NCBI GenBank assembly: GCA_947095535.1
Contig: OX352772.1
Location: forward strand, 226,011,035-226,075,034
DNA: 64,000 bases
DNA from: Poecilobothrus nobilitatus
Taxonomy: Eukaryota > Arthropoda > Insecta > Diptera > Dolichopodidae
Direction: 5' to 3'
Part shown: positions 46,131 to 56,482 of the stretch, piece by piece
Layout: every line of letters starts with the position of its first letter
How positions within the stretch are numbered: the stretch's first letter is position 1
Notes under the pieces: model-generated
The model's input: only the letters and a program-made list of their open reading frames with translations
Databases searched by the model: none
What the model was told of the DNA's origin: nothing
Translations under genes and position numbers: made by a program

Positions 46131-46570
46131 CCAAGAAACTTAACAAACAGCTGATCTAGATGCGTTACAAATGCCTTATTGTTTGCATTCGGGCTTTTGT
46201 AACACACGGCGATGTTAATAGTAGTATTGGTATCTTCTAAACAAATTACAATAGTATTGAAGGAGTTAGATACTTCAAAAATTTTATGACTAATGTTTCG
46301 CTTTACATATATTGGGCCGGGGCCGCCTCCTCTGCTCGAATTATTAGAGATAAAGGATGCCGTATATCAAGGAATATAAAATTACTTTTCTTCTTCAGAA
46401 TATATCCAAGTTTCTCCAACCATGATTATATCAAAACCAGTTTTAATTTTTATAAATGTTTCTATCTCGTACAGATTTTTTCTCAAACTTCTAGCATTAA
46501 AATGAACCATCTTCATATTCATTAGGCTATCCAGCATCATGGTATTCCAATCATATAATTTTGCCATGAT
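46131..46570 (-). pseudogene. CR1-like LINE endonuclease, 5' part of the split copy
   Basis: Minus strand: MKMVHFNARSLRKNLYEIET and GFDIIMVGETWIYSEEE (the N-H/E-T blocks of the endonuclease), SRGGGPGPIYVKRNISHKIF, then VCYKSPNANNKAFVTHLDQL. It continues in the family of 41,850-43,980. The GDFN block is absent, lost at the mariner junction. 46,570-47,030 is non-coding AT-rich sequence with a (TA)n at 46,660. Confidence 0.7.
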
Positions 46571-47029
46571 TTTCTAATTCTCTGCAGATGTTCTCTGTAT
46601 TTATTATCTGCATGTCTCCTGAAACGAGCTAGATCCTGTAGCACTTTCTTCCGATATATATATATATATTCCTGTAGTTTCATAATAACTAAAGTAGAAA
46701 TAATAATAATAACTTAGAAAGTTCTTGATAGTTTATTGGCAATCCCTTTTGATGTATAAGCACTTTTAGACTAGTTTATGCCATACCCTCATAACAGATA
46801 TCATCATGATCATGAAAATACGATAAAAACAATATAACATTGTTTTATATTCTGTGTTCTCTTAATCGAGAAGTAGCATAAACATTGTTGCCATATATAA
46901 TTGCAGTTCTTGTTAATCTGACAATCGTTGGGGCTAGCGGATTTATAAAGTTTTTCTATTAAAAATTTCAATATCACTGCCTCCCAGATTTATCGTTTCA
47001 GCCTTAATCCAATTAGCATATTTAGCATG

Positions 47030-47100
47030 TACAGCCACGCCTGAACAGGAAAGGCTGTGTAACTACCTGTCCACATTTATGTGGCAGAGAAATGCAATAA
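47030..47100 (+). mobile_element. SINE 3' end, same family as 16.1-16.3 kb
   Basis: TACAGCCACGCCTGAACAGG and GGCAGAGAAATGCAATAAAA match the 3' part and A-rich tail of the SINE at 16,118-16,309 with few differences. The tRNA-like head is absent, a 5'-truncated insertion. Confidence 0.7.
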
Positions 47101-47180
47101 AAAAAAATAAAAAATTATTATTATTATTATTGTTAGTATTATTATAATTATAATTATTATTAATATTATTATTATTATCC

Positions 47181-47262
47181 AGTCTAAGGTGTAGTTGTTA
47201 AGACACCGGCCTTTCATACGAAAAGCCTCTGGTTTAAACCCCGGCTGGATCATATAGATTAA
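47181..47262 (+). ncRNA. tRNA-like sequence, probably a SINE head
   Basis: TCCAGTC at the 5' side pairs fully with GGCTGGA at the 3' side (one G-T), GGTG...CACC forms a D-arm-like stem around TAGTTGTTAAGA, and GGTTTAAACC resembles a B box with one change. The anticodon and T stems each have mismatches, so a functional tRNA is unlikely. Downstream (47,262-47,600) runs AT-rich DNA ending in TGGAGTGGCAAGCAAACAAA and (ATT)n, like a SINE body and tail. Confidence 0.5.
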
Positions 47263-47599
47263 TAAAAAATAATATAGAAATAATTAGTAGAATATAATTA
47301 AATTAAAAATAAGTATATATGTCATATAAATTTATAATAAAATATCATATTGTAATAGCTATATATAATAAAATAATAATAAACTATAATTCGTGTATAT
47401 AAGACAGTAGATGGAGTAGAAATAATAGAAACGCTTTAGTCTTGTACAATAGCTACAGCCGAGTAATCAACGGCTTAGTGAAATGAATGATTCACGAAAC
47501 TCAACCTTAGTCAAAAATGAATAATAAATGACTTAATGGATGCGCTATACTCCTCATTGGAGTGGCAAGCAAACAAAAATTATTATTATTATTATTAAT

Positions 47600-49640
47600 A
47601 CGGCAGACTCTCTCCCACAGCTAGTCCGCAAGCACAACGCCGACTTGTTATCAGTGAGCAGTGCAGGAACTTATTATCTATGTACTGGTACTGCGATGAG
47701 CTTGGGACTGCGGCAATCGGATACGGGATTCCAAATGGACTACGGTGAGGGCATACGGATGTGGGAAAGCTTCGTTTGGATCAAAAGTGGAGGAGTGACA
47801 TATATCAGCTGCTTTACTCCGAATAAACTGATCCAGGCCCTCGGAATTAAAATAGATACACTAGAGAATGAGATCTTTCGAATGTCAGGCAAAATTATAG
47901 TCGCTGGGGACTTTAATGCGAAAAGTACTGAATGTCCGAATGTCCGCAAAGTACTGAATGTCTTCACTAGCGGAGAACTGGAGTGTACTGGAGGACTATA
48001 CCGGAGGTGATCACCAGTACATTACTTTCTGAGTCCGGGAGAGGTCAAAGCCATACCGGAGCGCTAGGCAAGAGCTAAGGCGCTGGAATGTCTGATGACT
48101 TGATGAGGCTAGATTCTCCTCAAGACTTCGAGATGGCCAGTGTTTAGTAGAACACTTAACGACTCACAGCGCTCGGGAACAGACAGAAGGTGTTGTGGAG
48201 AAACTATGAGTTTTATTCGCAGTGACCTATCCGAAAGACAGAGTTGCTGTCGGCGAGAACGCTCCACTATATCAGCTATCCAAGAGGAAATAGAAACCGC
48301 GAGAACGGCTGAAGAAGGTATCCACTACTCGCGACAGTTAGTCCTCCTCGTCACCCTTGACGTGAAAAACGCGTTCAATTCTATAAGGTGGGTGGATATG
48401 CTGGAGGCCTTAGAGGCGTTCAGAGTTCCCGAAAACTTTATTCAAGTTATCCTGGACTACCTGCGAGACAGATCCCTCGTGTTTGGGGTAGAGGACGGCC
48501 AGCGCACGAAGATGGTCACGGCAGGGGTAGCTCCACCGTCAGTGCTAGGCCCTCATCTCTGGAATGTGGCATATGATGAGCTCCTACGATTAGAAATGCC
48601 AGAAGGAGTGAGCTTGAAAACTATGCGAACGATGTTGCAGTACTGATAGCCGCCTGCACCACCGAACTGGCGCTGCTAAAATTAAATATAAGCGATGCGG
48701 AGAATAAGCACATGGATGTCTGGTCGAAGGATAGCTTTGGCGCTCGCCAAAACGGAAATTGTTATTCTCACCAAAAAGAGGATTGACACATTTCTACCGT
48801 TTATGGTAGGAGAGGAGTGTGTAGAGTCAAAAGTTGCTGGTAAATATCTAGGGGTAATAATCGACCAAAAACTCACCTTCGGGCAGCTGAGGCCATGGTC
48901 GCGAAATTGAGCAGAATAATGGCTAATACTCATGGGCCTACATCAAGTAAGCGAGGACTCTTAATGAATACCGTTCTGTCGGCGCTGTTATATGGTACGG
49001 AGATCTGTGGCGATCGAATGATCTTTGAGTGGTACAGGAAAAGGTTAGCTTCTTCCCACGACGCCCTGCGCTCCGGGTTGCTTCTTACTACCGAACAGTC
49101 TCTGAAGCTGCGGTGCTCGTAATATGCTGGACCCGACGGACTTATGGCGTTAGAAAGGAAAAATATCTACAGGAGAACGACGGAGATCGGGCGAGAGAGA
49201 GCAGCCACGGAGGAGAGAAGCAGCACCATAAACAAATGGCAGAAACTCAAGGACGTCGAGCCTAAGGGACAGTGGACCGCTCGACTTCTGCCGCAGATAA
49301 AGAAGTGGGTTAGTCGTAATAATGGTGAGGTAGTAGTTTATTTAAGCGGACTCGGATACTTTCGGCCGTACCTTTACAGGATGTCACCGGACAAAATAGT
49401 AGAGTACTTGCTTGAAACAGAAAAAAAACTAGCGTCTGGTGGCGGAATTCGTGCAAAATATACTTCGTACCAAAAACCAAGAGGGTGAGGCGGCAGATCC
49501 GCAGCGACGAGTGTGAGCCCTGTACCTATCAGATAGGGCCCAGCCTGAAGCAATGTGAAAAACTGTACCGGGCTGATGTCCTTGGTGTTAGGGAGGGTTT
49601 TAGTCGGTAGTCCATCTGAACCCAGGTTTCAGTAATAATA
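47600..49640 (+). pseudogene. R1-like LINE (endonuclease and reverse transcriptase), GC-richer than surroundings
   Basis: Endonuclease: VTYISCFTPNKLIQALGIKI and GKIIVAGDFNAKS. Reverse transcriptase: LLVTLDVKNAFNSIRWVDML (catalytic Asp kept), VTAGVAPPSVLGPHLWNVAY, and, one frame over, YANDVAVLIAA (48,622) where active enzymes have YADD. C-terminal KVAGKYLGVIIDQKLTFG, YRKRLASSHDALRSG and a final ORF to 49,488 cover thumb and end. Then comes a 3' UTR to about 49,640 with a TAATAATAAT tail. R1 clade is inferred from these blocks. Base composition is visibly nearer 50% GC, against an AT-rich background. 5' end missing, several frameshifts, and a large gap between endonuclease and reverse transcriptase. 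Confidence 0.85.
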
Positions 49641-49712
49641 ATAATGCATTTTCCTCCGCGGAAAACAAATTACTATTATTATTATTAATTTTTTATCACA
49701 ATCGTTCGATTA
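49546..49712 (+). repeat. inverted repeat arm, left (R1-like LINE 3' end plus flank)
   Basis: GAAGCAATGTGAAAAACTGT through the LINE 3' end, (TAA)n, GCATTTTCCTCCGCGGAAAA, (ATT)n and TTATCACAATCGTT. The same series occurs inverted at 50,573-50,742, so homology extends past the LINE tail into the flanking DNA. Confidence 0.85.
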
Positions 49713-49835
49713 GTGCAGACGTGTTTATATGCTTATATGAAAATTTTATGCCCAATTTAATTAATTTTTATTTAATAACGTAAATTTACTTAATTAACAA
49801 AAAATTTAATAATATTTATAACCGTCTCGTCATAA

Positions 49836-50573
49836 TTGCTGAACAATCAGCATTTATTTTTATTATTTTATTATTTTTATTATTTAAAATTGCATGGAGT
49901 ATGCATAGGAGCCGATAGAGATTGGCATTATCCATCTCTGGATCAATTGTTCATCTGCACTGAATGTCAAAACTATGAATCACTTTTTCAAACGATGTAC
50001 GACAAAATTATCGCCGAAATAAATAATCTTAATGACATCAACACAGGAACGATTTCAAAAACTACTGGTGTAATAAACTCTAACAAGGCTACCTTTACGG
50101 AGCTCTGTTATTCAATTTGTACCTGTATCACCGAAACGACACAATTTTCTTCAGTACAAAAAAAAGTCGTAGAAGCAGCTCTGGCTTCGGTTAAGTTAGA
50201 TCTCAAAATGGAAATGACAGAATTTTTAGAATTGCAATTTAACGAATTTACTAAAAATATAACAACAAATCTTAACAAAAATACAAATAATAGTAACATT
50301 GATTTTAATAATGACATTATCAGCCAACTTATAGCTGACAAAAATGAAGTATCTGCAAGAATTAACACGTTATATATTCATTGTAATGAAGCTACTTCCA
50401 ATTGTACACAAATTGCCACTGAGGAGTTTAGGCAGCTAAAAGAATCCATTTCTTCTTCAACAACTTTATCTAAAAGCAAAATTATTTATGAAGAATTAAT
50501 CAAAAGTGACACAACACTTCAAATGGATTCTAACAGTCTTCAAATGGATTCAAATGGATTCTACAGATTCTAA
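49836..50573 (+). pseudogene. LINE ORF1-like protein (zinc-finger-like plus coiled region), truncated
   Basis: An open frame without an early ATG reads LHGVCIGADRDWHYPSLDQL then FICTECQ, a PHD/CxxC-like metal-binding arrangement, followed by about 170 residues rich in Glu, Lys, Asn and Leu with probable coiled-coil character and EMTEFLELQFNEFTKN. It ends in a short duplication (LQMDSNSLQMDSNG) at the inverted repeat. This architecture is common in ORF1 proteins of CR1/Jockey-type LINEs. A host gene exon is possible but less likely given the setting. Confidence 0.4.
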
Positions 50574-50742
50574 CTAACGATTGTGATAAAAAAATGGATA
50601 ATAATAATAATAATAGTAATTTTTTTTCCGCGGAGGAAAATGCATTATTATTATTACTGAAATCTGGGTTCAGATGGACTACCGCTAAAACCCTCCCTAG
50701 CACCAAGGACATCGGCCCGGTACAGTTTTTCACATTACTTCA
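50573..50742 (-). repeat. inverted repeat arm, right (second R1-like LINE 3' end)
   Basis: Reverse complement of 49,546-49,712, carrying the last 90 bp of the R1-like LINE on the minus strand, the trinucleotide tail, the CCGCGG palindrome region and the same flank. No other LINE sequence precedes it, so it is an extremely 5'-truncated copy or an inverted duplication. Confidence 0.8.
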
Positions 50743-51493
50743 CATTATTATTATTATTATTCATCATTATTACACATCAAAAAAATTGCAGTATAAAAAA
50801 AGAAACTGTAACCGCACTTTAAAGAATGCCATTAAATATAATTGTAACTTGATAAAGAATTTTAAATACTATGAACCATATATGTGTCATTAAAGAATTT
50901 AGATATTCATTATCAAAATAAAAATGCTGATTTAAGAATTTTTGAATTAGGTAATTTATTATTGAATCAATACATGTAAAAATTATTATGTTATAATACA
51001 CTTATTTTTACTGAAATTTTGTATAAATACCACGAAGATTTGCAAATAAATATAAATTAATTACAATTTTCTTCTAGAGTAACTATATAGAAGAAAGATT
51101 AAAGGAAAAATTACTGTTTTATTTTAAAATTGACTTAGCTGAGCTCTAATAAGTAGCATAGTACACGGAGGAAAATAGGTTCACAAGAAGTGCTGCAATG
51201 CACACGTGTTTCTCAGCTGACAAAGTACTGATTAGAAATTATAAGGAGATACAGATTCCATCTGCAGCTGTACTTCCAATGAAGTTATATTACATGGCGA
51301 CCCTGCTCAACCAGACGAACTAAAGGGAGACCCTGCGCAAATAAGTACTTGGAGAGAAAAAATTGAAGGAAGACCTATACCAATCACCTGTTAGAAGAAG
51401 AAAGAAGAACATAGCCAAAGAAAACAAGAAAAAACTAAACTACAAAATGAACAATATGGGAAATCATCTACCCAAACAAGAGGACATTGCGTT
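50743..51493 (+). other. AT-rich DNA then LTR-retrotransposon-like leader and ORF start
   Basis: 50,743-51,060 is AT-rich without features. Around 51,294, TACATGGCGACCCTGCTCAA resembles a primer-binding site directly after an LTR. Downstream a Lys/Arg-rich open frame (MKEDLYQSPVRRRKKNIAKE...) could be a gag start. It is cut by MULE-2 at 51,493 and resumes at 54,281 (FKNALSK...). The retroelement class cannot be fixed (BEL/Pao-like or gypsy-like). Confidence 0.35.
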
Positions 51494-54280
51494 GGCGTTG
51501 TGCATTAACTCCGCATGCAATAACTCCGCACTCCCTAAATGCAATAATTCCGCACAAAATAAGTCCTATTTTTTTGCGGAATTATTTCATTATTTTGCGG
51601 ATAATTTCATTTTTATAGTGCGGACTTATTTCATTATGAAATAGTGCGCAAAATTAAAAATGCAATAATCCCGAAAAAAGTGCGGACTTATTGTATAATG
51701 AAATAAGGCCGCACTACAAAAATGCAATAAGTCCGCAAAAGATGAAATAAGTGCGCCGAAATTTGAAATAAGTTCGAATGTTATGCAAATACTTGCATGG
51801 AATCTACTACAATCGCTCTGCAGTAGGAGCAAAAATAGTTCGATTCATTTGCGGTTACACTAGCAGCTTGTATTGACATTTGACAATCGATGCATATTTT
51901 CAAATGTCGATAAGGCAAAAGAAGAATGTTTGCTACGTTTACAAAGCAAATAATACATATGCTCTCATTTGTATTTGTATTAGATGTAGGTGTGTCGTCT
52001 TCTTCGAAATCACTCGAGTAGTTTTGAGTCGTTTCATTATCATTATCTTCTTCATAATTATCATCATCTTTAAGTTTGCAACTCTCCCAAATTTTATTTT
52101 CCTTATAGCTTAGCCTGTTTAGAAAAACCATTGATGTAATTTTTCCTCTGTCTAGTAGCTCATTGGCTTCTCTTATTTTTTTATTCTTTTCGCAGCTAAT
52201 TTTCCACTTTCTACTAGAACCTCAAACTTTTTACTCTTATAGAACTCCTCTTCCCTAAATTTTTTAACGAACTTAAATAAATTGCCTCTCTTTTTTATGA
52301 TTCGCCCCAGAATACCATTATAGGCTTCAACTGCGGATGTTGTTCTGGTGAAACACCGATATTTTTTCAGAACCTTTCTAAAAAACATAATATTTTTTTT
52401 TAATTTTCATAAATATTTTCGACTTATGTAATTTGATATTTACTTTTTTCAACCATTGCTTCTCAAAATATAATAAAAACTGTTTAAATATTTTATTATT
52501 GTCAAACAAATTTATGTTTAGTTTTAATTGGTTATATGTTGACGATATCTTTATAGCTGGTAATAAGGGTAACATCATAATTTCGTAAAACATGGATGAT
52601 GCTGTTGGTGTTGTACGAATTAATTTGGAGAGGTCTCTATAATTTAAATTAACCTTGCGTCTAACTGCCTGAGTGAAATGAAACCAGTATCCAATCAATA
52701 TGGTCAGGAAAAACTTCTTTTAAGGCGTTACGTAGTGCAACCTCCTAATCAGTCACCATCACATTTGGTTGCATCCTGAATATGTTTTCATTTATATAAT
52801 TGAATAAGTGTATATATTCACACTGCATTTTTTTGTCAGTTGGGGGAGCGAGCAGAGCGAAGGCGCGATGGCGAGTGCGCGCGAACTTTGCGGTGCCGCT
52901 AATATATTTATATGTACATGTATACAAAAATTTAAGAATTTTACCTGTTCAAAATACTTTATATACAAAACCAGTATTTGTCTAAAACAACCTTTTGAAA
53001 CAACTGAAAATGTCCCATCAATTAAATATTTTCGGTTGTCTATATTTTCAATCATTAGTTTCATTATTTTTGGTGAAGCGAAAATACAATAACTGAAATT
53101 TTTCTCCAATATACATGCGATGAAAAATGGTGTGTTTGTGTTATCTTCCATAGTTTTTCCGACACCATTCCAAACTTTTTCTCTTTGGAATGCTTGTATC
53201 ACTTCCAGTGGTTCTTGTGGAGAGCTTACATTTGTTTCACTGACAATATTATAAAGCCCTCTTCTTAATTTCTGAAAATTTAAATTTTTTCCTGCATTTT
53301 GATTTCTAAAAAGAACAACGCGAATTCACTATTAGTCCATTGAATATATTATGCACATTACAACGCTACATAAGACAAAACGGCTGTACTGACACAAAAT
53401 AACAAGCAATCACACACAATAATATATATTACAACTGAAAAAAAAAATATCTATGTACTTAATTTACAACTGCATTTTCGAATAGATTTCTTATACCACT
53501 CAAAGCATTGGTATAACTTAAGACATTTGCGGTTTCGCGACATTCTTTTTTTATGTTGTTGATAAGCTTTAATTCTTCAAAAAGTTCTTCTTGTGCTGGA
53601 TGATTATGTTTCTTAAAATTTCTACTTTTTATTAATTCATTTCTTTCAGGAAATAAAATCATCCTGGCATTAAAATTTTTATATAGCATGTATATTCATT
53701 TTTGTAATATTTATTTTTTACAAATAATTGTTTCTGATCTATTACATAGATGAGTTCACTGTTTTTTCTTTTTCCATTTATTTTCACAAATTCAGAATTA
53801 TTAATTTTTATTCAAATCACTTACAAAATTATTACCTAAGTACTACAAAACTCTATTCAAGCGCGTTATGATGCTAACTAAACACATTCGATTATAAAAT
53901 GCACTTGACAATCTATCATTGCAAACACGTGTTGTAATTTGTTTTTGAATTACAGTTATTCCATTTATGAAAACAAATTGTATGAGAGACTAACCAACAA
54001 AATTTGGAGAATTAAATGATTTTTAATTTTGCATTTTTAATTTTCATTATGAAATAATTCCGCATTTTAAAAATGCAATAACTCCGCAAAAAATGTAATA
54101 ACTCCGCAACAAAATACAATAAGTCCGCAAAACAAAATACTGATTTTTTGCGGAATTATTTCATTTTAGAGTGCGGTGTTATTTCATTTTTTAGCGGACT
54201 TATTTCATTATGCACTTTTTGCGGAATTATTCCATTTATGCAGTGCGGAGTTATTGCATGTGGAGTTAATGCACAACGCC
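51494..54280 (-). mobile_element. MULE-2, complete element with TIRs and 9-bp TSD
   Basis: The ends are inverted: GGCGTTGTGCATTAACTCC at 51,494 and its inverse at 54,280. Flanks CATTGCGTT (51,485-51,493) and CATTGTGTT (54,281-54,289) agree at 8 of 9 positions, the expected Mutator-type target duplication. Both terminal regions (51,494-51,775 and about 54,045-54,280) consist of 10-12 copies of a short module of the type GCAATAACTCCGCA in both orientations. The transposase gene fills the interior on the minus strand. Total 2,787 bp. Confidence 0.88.
51781..53810 (-). pseudogene. MULE-2 transposase with FLYWCH and RING domains
   Basis: Minus strand in order: FLYWCH-like finger (NSELIYVIDQKQLFVKNKYY ... 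NARMILFPER ... KKHNHP, 53,600-53,810); MULE core with YLIDGTFSVVSKGCFRQILV (first catalytic Asp intact, about 52,990); an apparent intron with a GC-rich patch (52,845-52,905); VMVTD then a TAG, EVALRNALKEVFPD (second acidic region); GYWFHFTQAVRRKVNLNYRD; RTTSAVEAYNGILGRIIKKR; and a C-terminal RING-like finger CIIC...LLPYRHLKICIDC...FCSYCRAIV (51,790-51,960; third Cys is Tyr). Stops and shifts make it non-functional. The same domain order as MULE-1, at moderate divergence, defines one family. Confidence 0.82.
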
Positions 54281-54496
54281 CATTGTGTTTAAGAATGCTC
54301 TTTCAAAATAAAATAAAAAATTATATATTTCTTTTAAAAAAAAATCTAATGTCAAGATATAATGACAATATAGCATTAAAACAGTAGGTAAAGGGGCACC
54401 TTGACGTGGGAATTTTGCGCGAGAAAGAGATAGTAATGTCAATGTCAATGAACTCACGACAAAGGTGTTTGAGCTTTTAAAGAGCTGTTGTTGGCG
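54281..54496 (+). other. resumed ORF and flank between MULE-2 and errantivirus
   Basis: After the MULE-2 target duplication the possible gag frame continues for a few codons and is then lost. Holds AAAGGGGCACCTTGACGTGG and (AATGTC)n-like text at 54,435-54,450. No gene. Confidence 0.3.
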
Positions 54497-54500
54497 CGTG

Positions 54501-55028
54501 TGTTACGTTAGTAAACTCCACCTTTGATAATAAGATTAATAACCTAATAAATAATATTGAAGTAAAAATGTAAATTATGAAATTTTCGGAAACATGTTAT
54601 TGTAACTTGATACTTAATATAAATGAACTTAAATGTAAATTATTGAAGTTAAATAAACCTAAATTATAAACTTAAAAAACTTAAATTGTAATTCGATATT
54701 TTAAATGAATTAATCTAAATAATGTTTTATTGAACTTAAGTTAAAAACGTGTAAATATAATCAATTAAATAAACGTAACATATTTTTGTACGAAAGTAAT
54801 ATTTGGCAAACAAGTTCAATATATTGTAATTTTGCTTATTTTGCTAATTTTGTAATTTATAAAAACGAATTGTAAAATATAAAATTTAGTCTTAAGGCTG
54901 CAACTGAAATTGTAACACGGGAAGTAAATAAATAAATATTAAAATTTAATTACTATAGTGTTTTAATTTGAATAATATTCTAAATTATTATTTTTTGTTT
55001 ATGATAATTGTATAATTATCATTTAATT
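54501..55028 (+). repeat. errantivirus 5' LTR
   Basis: 528 bp starting TGTTACGTTAGTAAACTCC and ending ATTATCATTTAATT. Promoter/polyadenylation elements cannot be pinned down; AATAAA-like words occur at several points. A copy is at 60,950-61,477. Confidence 0.95.
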
Positions 55029-55046
55029 GGCGCAGTCGGTAGGATT
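55028..55046 (+). promoter_or_regulatory. primer-binding site
   Basis: TGGCGCAGTCGGTAGGAT starts at the last base of the LTR, the site where a host tRNA (tRNA-Ser type by established errantivirus biology) primes minus-strand synthesis. A 350-bp untranslated leader without features follows. Confidence 0.85.
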
Positions 55047-55401
55047 CTTTTCCAAAGAATAAGAATCCAGTGCGTAAAACGAACCGTTGTACTATAAAGA
55101 TTTATAAGATATTGAAACGAAGTCGCGACTATAAAATCAGTTTTCGGCGCAGAAACAAAATATCTAATAAAATAAATAATTAATATAACATCTATAATAA
55201 CTTTTTATATAAATTTTAAAATTAAAACTCACATTACTATCAATAAATTAAAAACATTGGAAAAAGAAATTAACAAAAAATTTATTTATATATAGTGTCT
55301 ATATACATAAACAATTTAATAAATGAAAGTATATCTAGTAATAAAATCAATATAATAAAAACAGTTTTAAAAATAAACAATTATTATTAAAAGTGAAATT
55401 T

Positions 55402-56480
55402 ATGAGATTAAAAAGAGTGTTAACATTCGACAAAAATAGAAATATACCAGCAGATAATATGGCAGCAGAAATTGAAGAATTAAGAGAACAAATCCGCTTT
55501 ATGGAATTACAACACCAACAAGAAATAGAAAGTTTGCGACAACAAATACCGCAAACAAGGTTCAATTTAACAGAGGATCAGATACTTAACAGATTCCAAC
55601 ATATCAAAACCTTCACAGCAAACAACGATTATAGTTTAAACGAATTTATCAACGCCGTAGAAAATGTAGGAGCACTATGTGGAAATAATGTACATCTGTT
55701 GGAGTTTGGTCTACAAATTGTATTTGAAGAAAAATTACAAGGAGAGCCAAAAAAATGTATTCAACGACTAGGTGATAATTTGACCTGGGATGCTGTAAAA
55801 ATTGAATTAAAAGCAGAATTCCGACCAAAGCAGAGTTATAAGAGACTAACGGACGAATGCAGAAATCTCAAGGTTAGTAATTTAAGAGAACTATTTAGTA
55901 AAGTTAAGATTATTAATAGTCAATTAAACGAATTGTACGAATACGATGACAACAAACCAGAAAATTATAAACCAAGTTGTAATGATCAAAACTTGGTTGA
56001 TATAATAAAAGATATGCTAACTGGTAGTTATCGTATTAATATAAAAAGTAAAATATCTTTAAATGAAATATTTAACGTTTTTGACGATTTATGTTTACTA
56101 GATGAAAAAGAAGTGATTATGATAAAAATAAAAATTTTAATTCTCAAAATTTTCATCATGATAGAATAAATAAAGGTTTTAAGAATAGTTATCAAAATCA
56201 ATATCCAAATTTTAATAGACAAAATCAAAATTTCAGTAATAAAAATCAAAATTTCAGTAATCAAAACCAAAATTTTAGCAATCAAAACCAAAGATATAAT
56301 TCTTACCAGTTTAATAAAAATCAGATTTAAGATCGTTCCATGAGAACATATAATTCTAGACCAAGACAATATCGCACAAATAATAATCCAGACATAGAAC
56401 CAATGGAATTAGGCATTGATAATGTCGAAATGAGTGACGTAAATTTTATAAAAGAGCCTCGGGTAAAGAACTCCCCATAA
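55402..56480 (+). pseudogene. errantivirus gag
   Basis: From the ATG at 55,402: a coiled N-terminal stretch (EIEELREQIRFMELQHQQEI), capsid-like region (FNLTEDQILNRFQHIKTF ... FEEKLQGEPKKCIQRLGDN), then after a frameshift near 56,139 an Asn/Gln/Phe-rich tail with three 18-nt repeats encoding NQNFSN (about 56,220-56,291), a stop at 56,328 and a final RPRQYRTNNNPDIEPMELG part ending at 56,480. No CCHC zinc knuckle is seen; the Asn/Arg-rich tail may bind RNA instead. It assembles particles in the cytoplasm of functional relatives. Two breaks make it defective. Confidence 0.8.
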
Positions 56481-56482
56481 TT

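Noticed and set aside
47181..47262. functional tRNA gene
   Set aside because: Anticodon and T stems have mismatches and the B box is altered; a SINE head is more likely.
49836..50573. host protein-coding exon
   Set aside because: No early ATG, ends inside an inverted LINE repeat, and the composition fits LINE ORF1; kept only as a low-confidence LINE ORF1.
51494..51775. CRISPR-like array at the MULE-2 ends
   Set aside because: Modules occur in both orientations with irregular short spacers, lie in inverted element ends and sit in eukaryotic-type DNA with no cas genes.
55347..56369. minus-strand ORFs opposite errantivirus gag
   Set aside because: Shadow frames of gag, rich in Ile/Phe/Leu from AT-rich DNA; no independent evidence.
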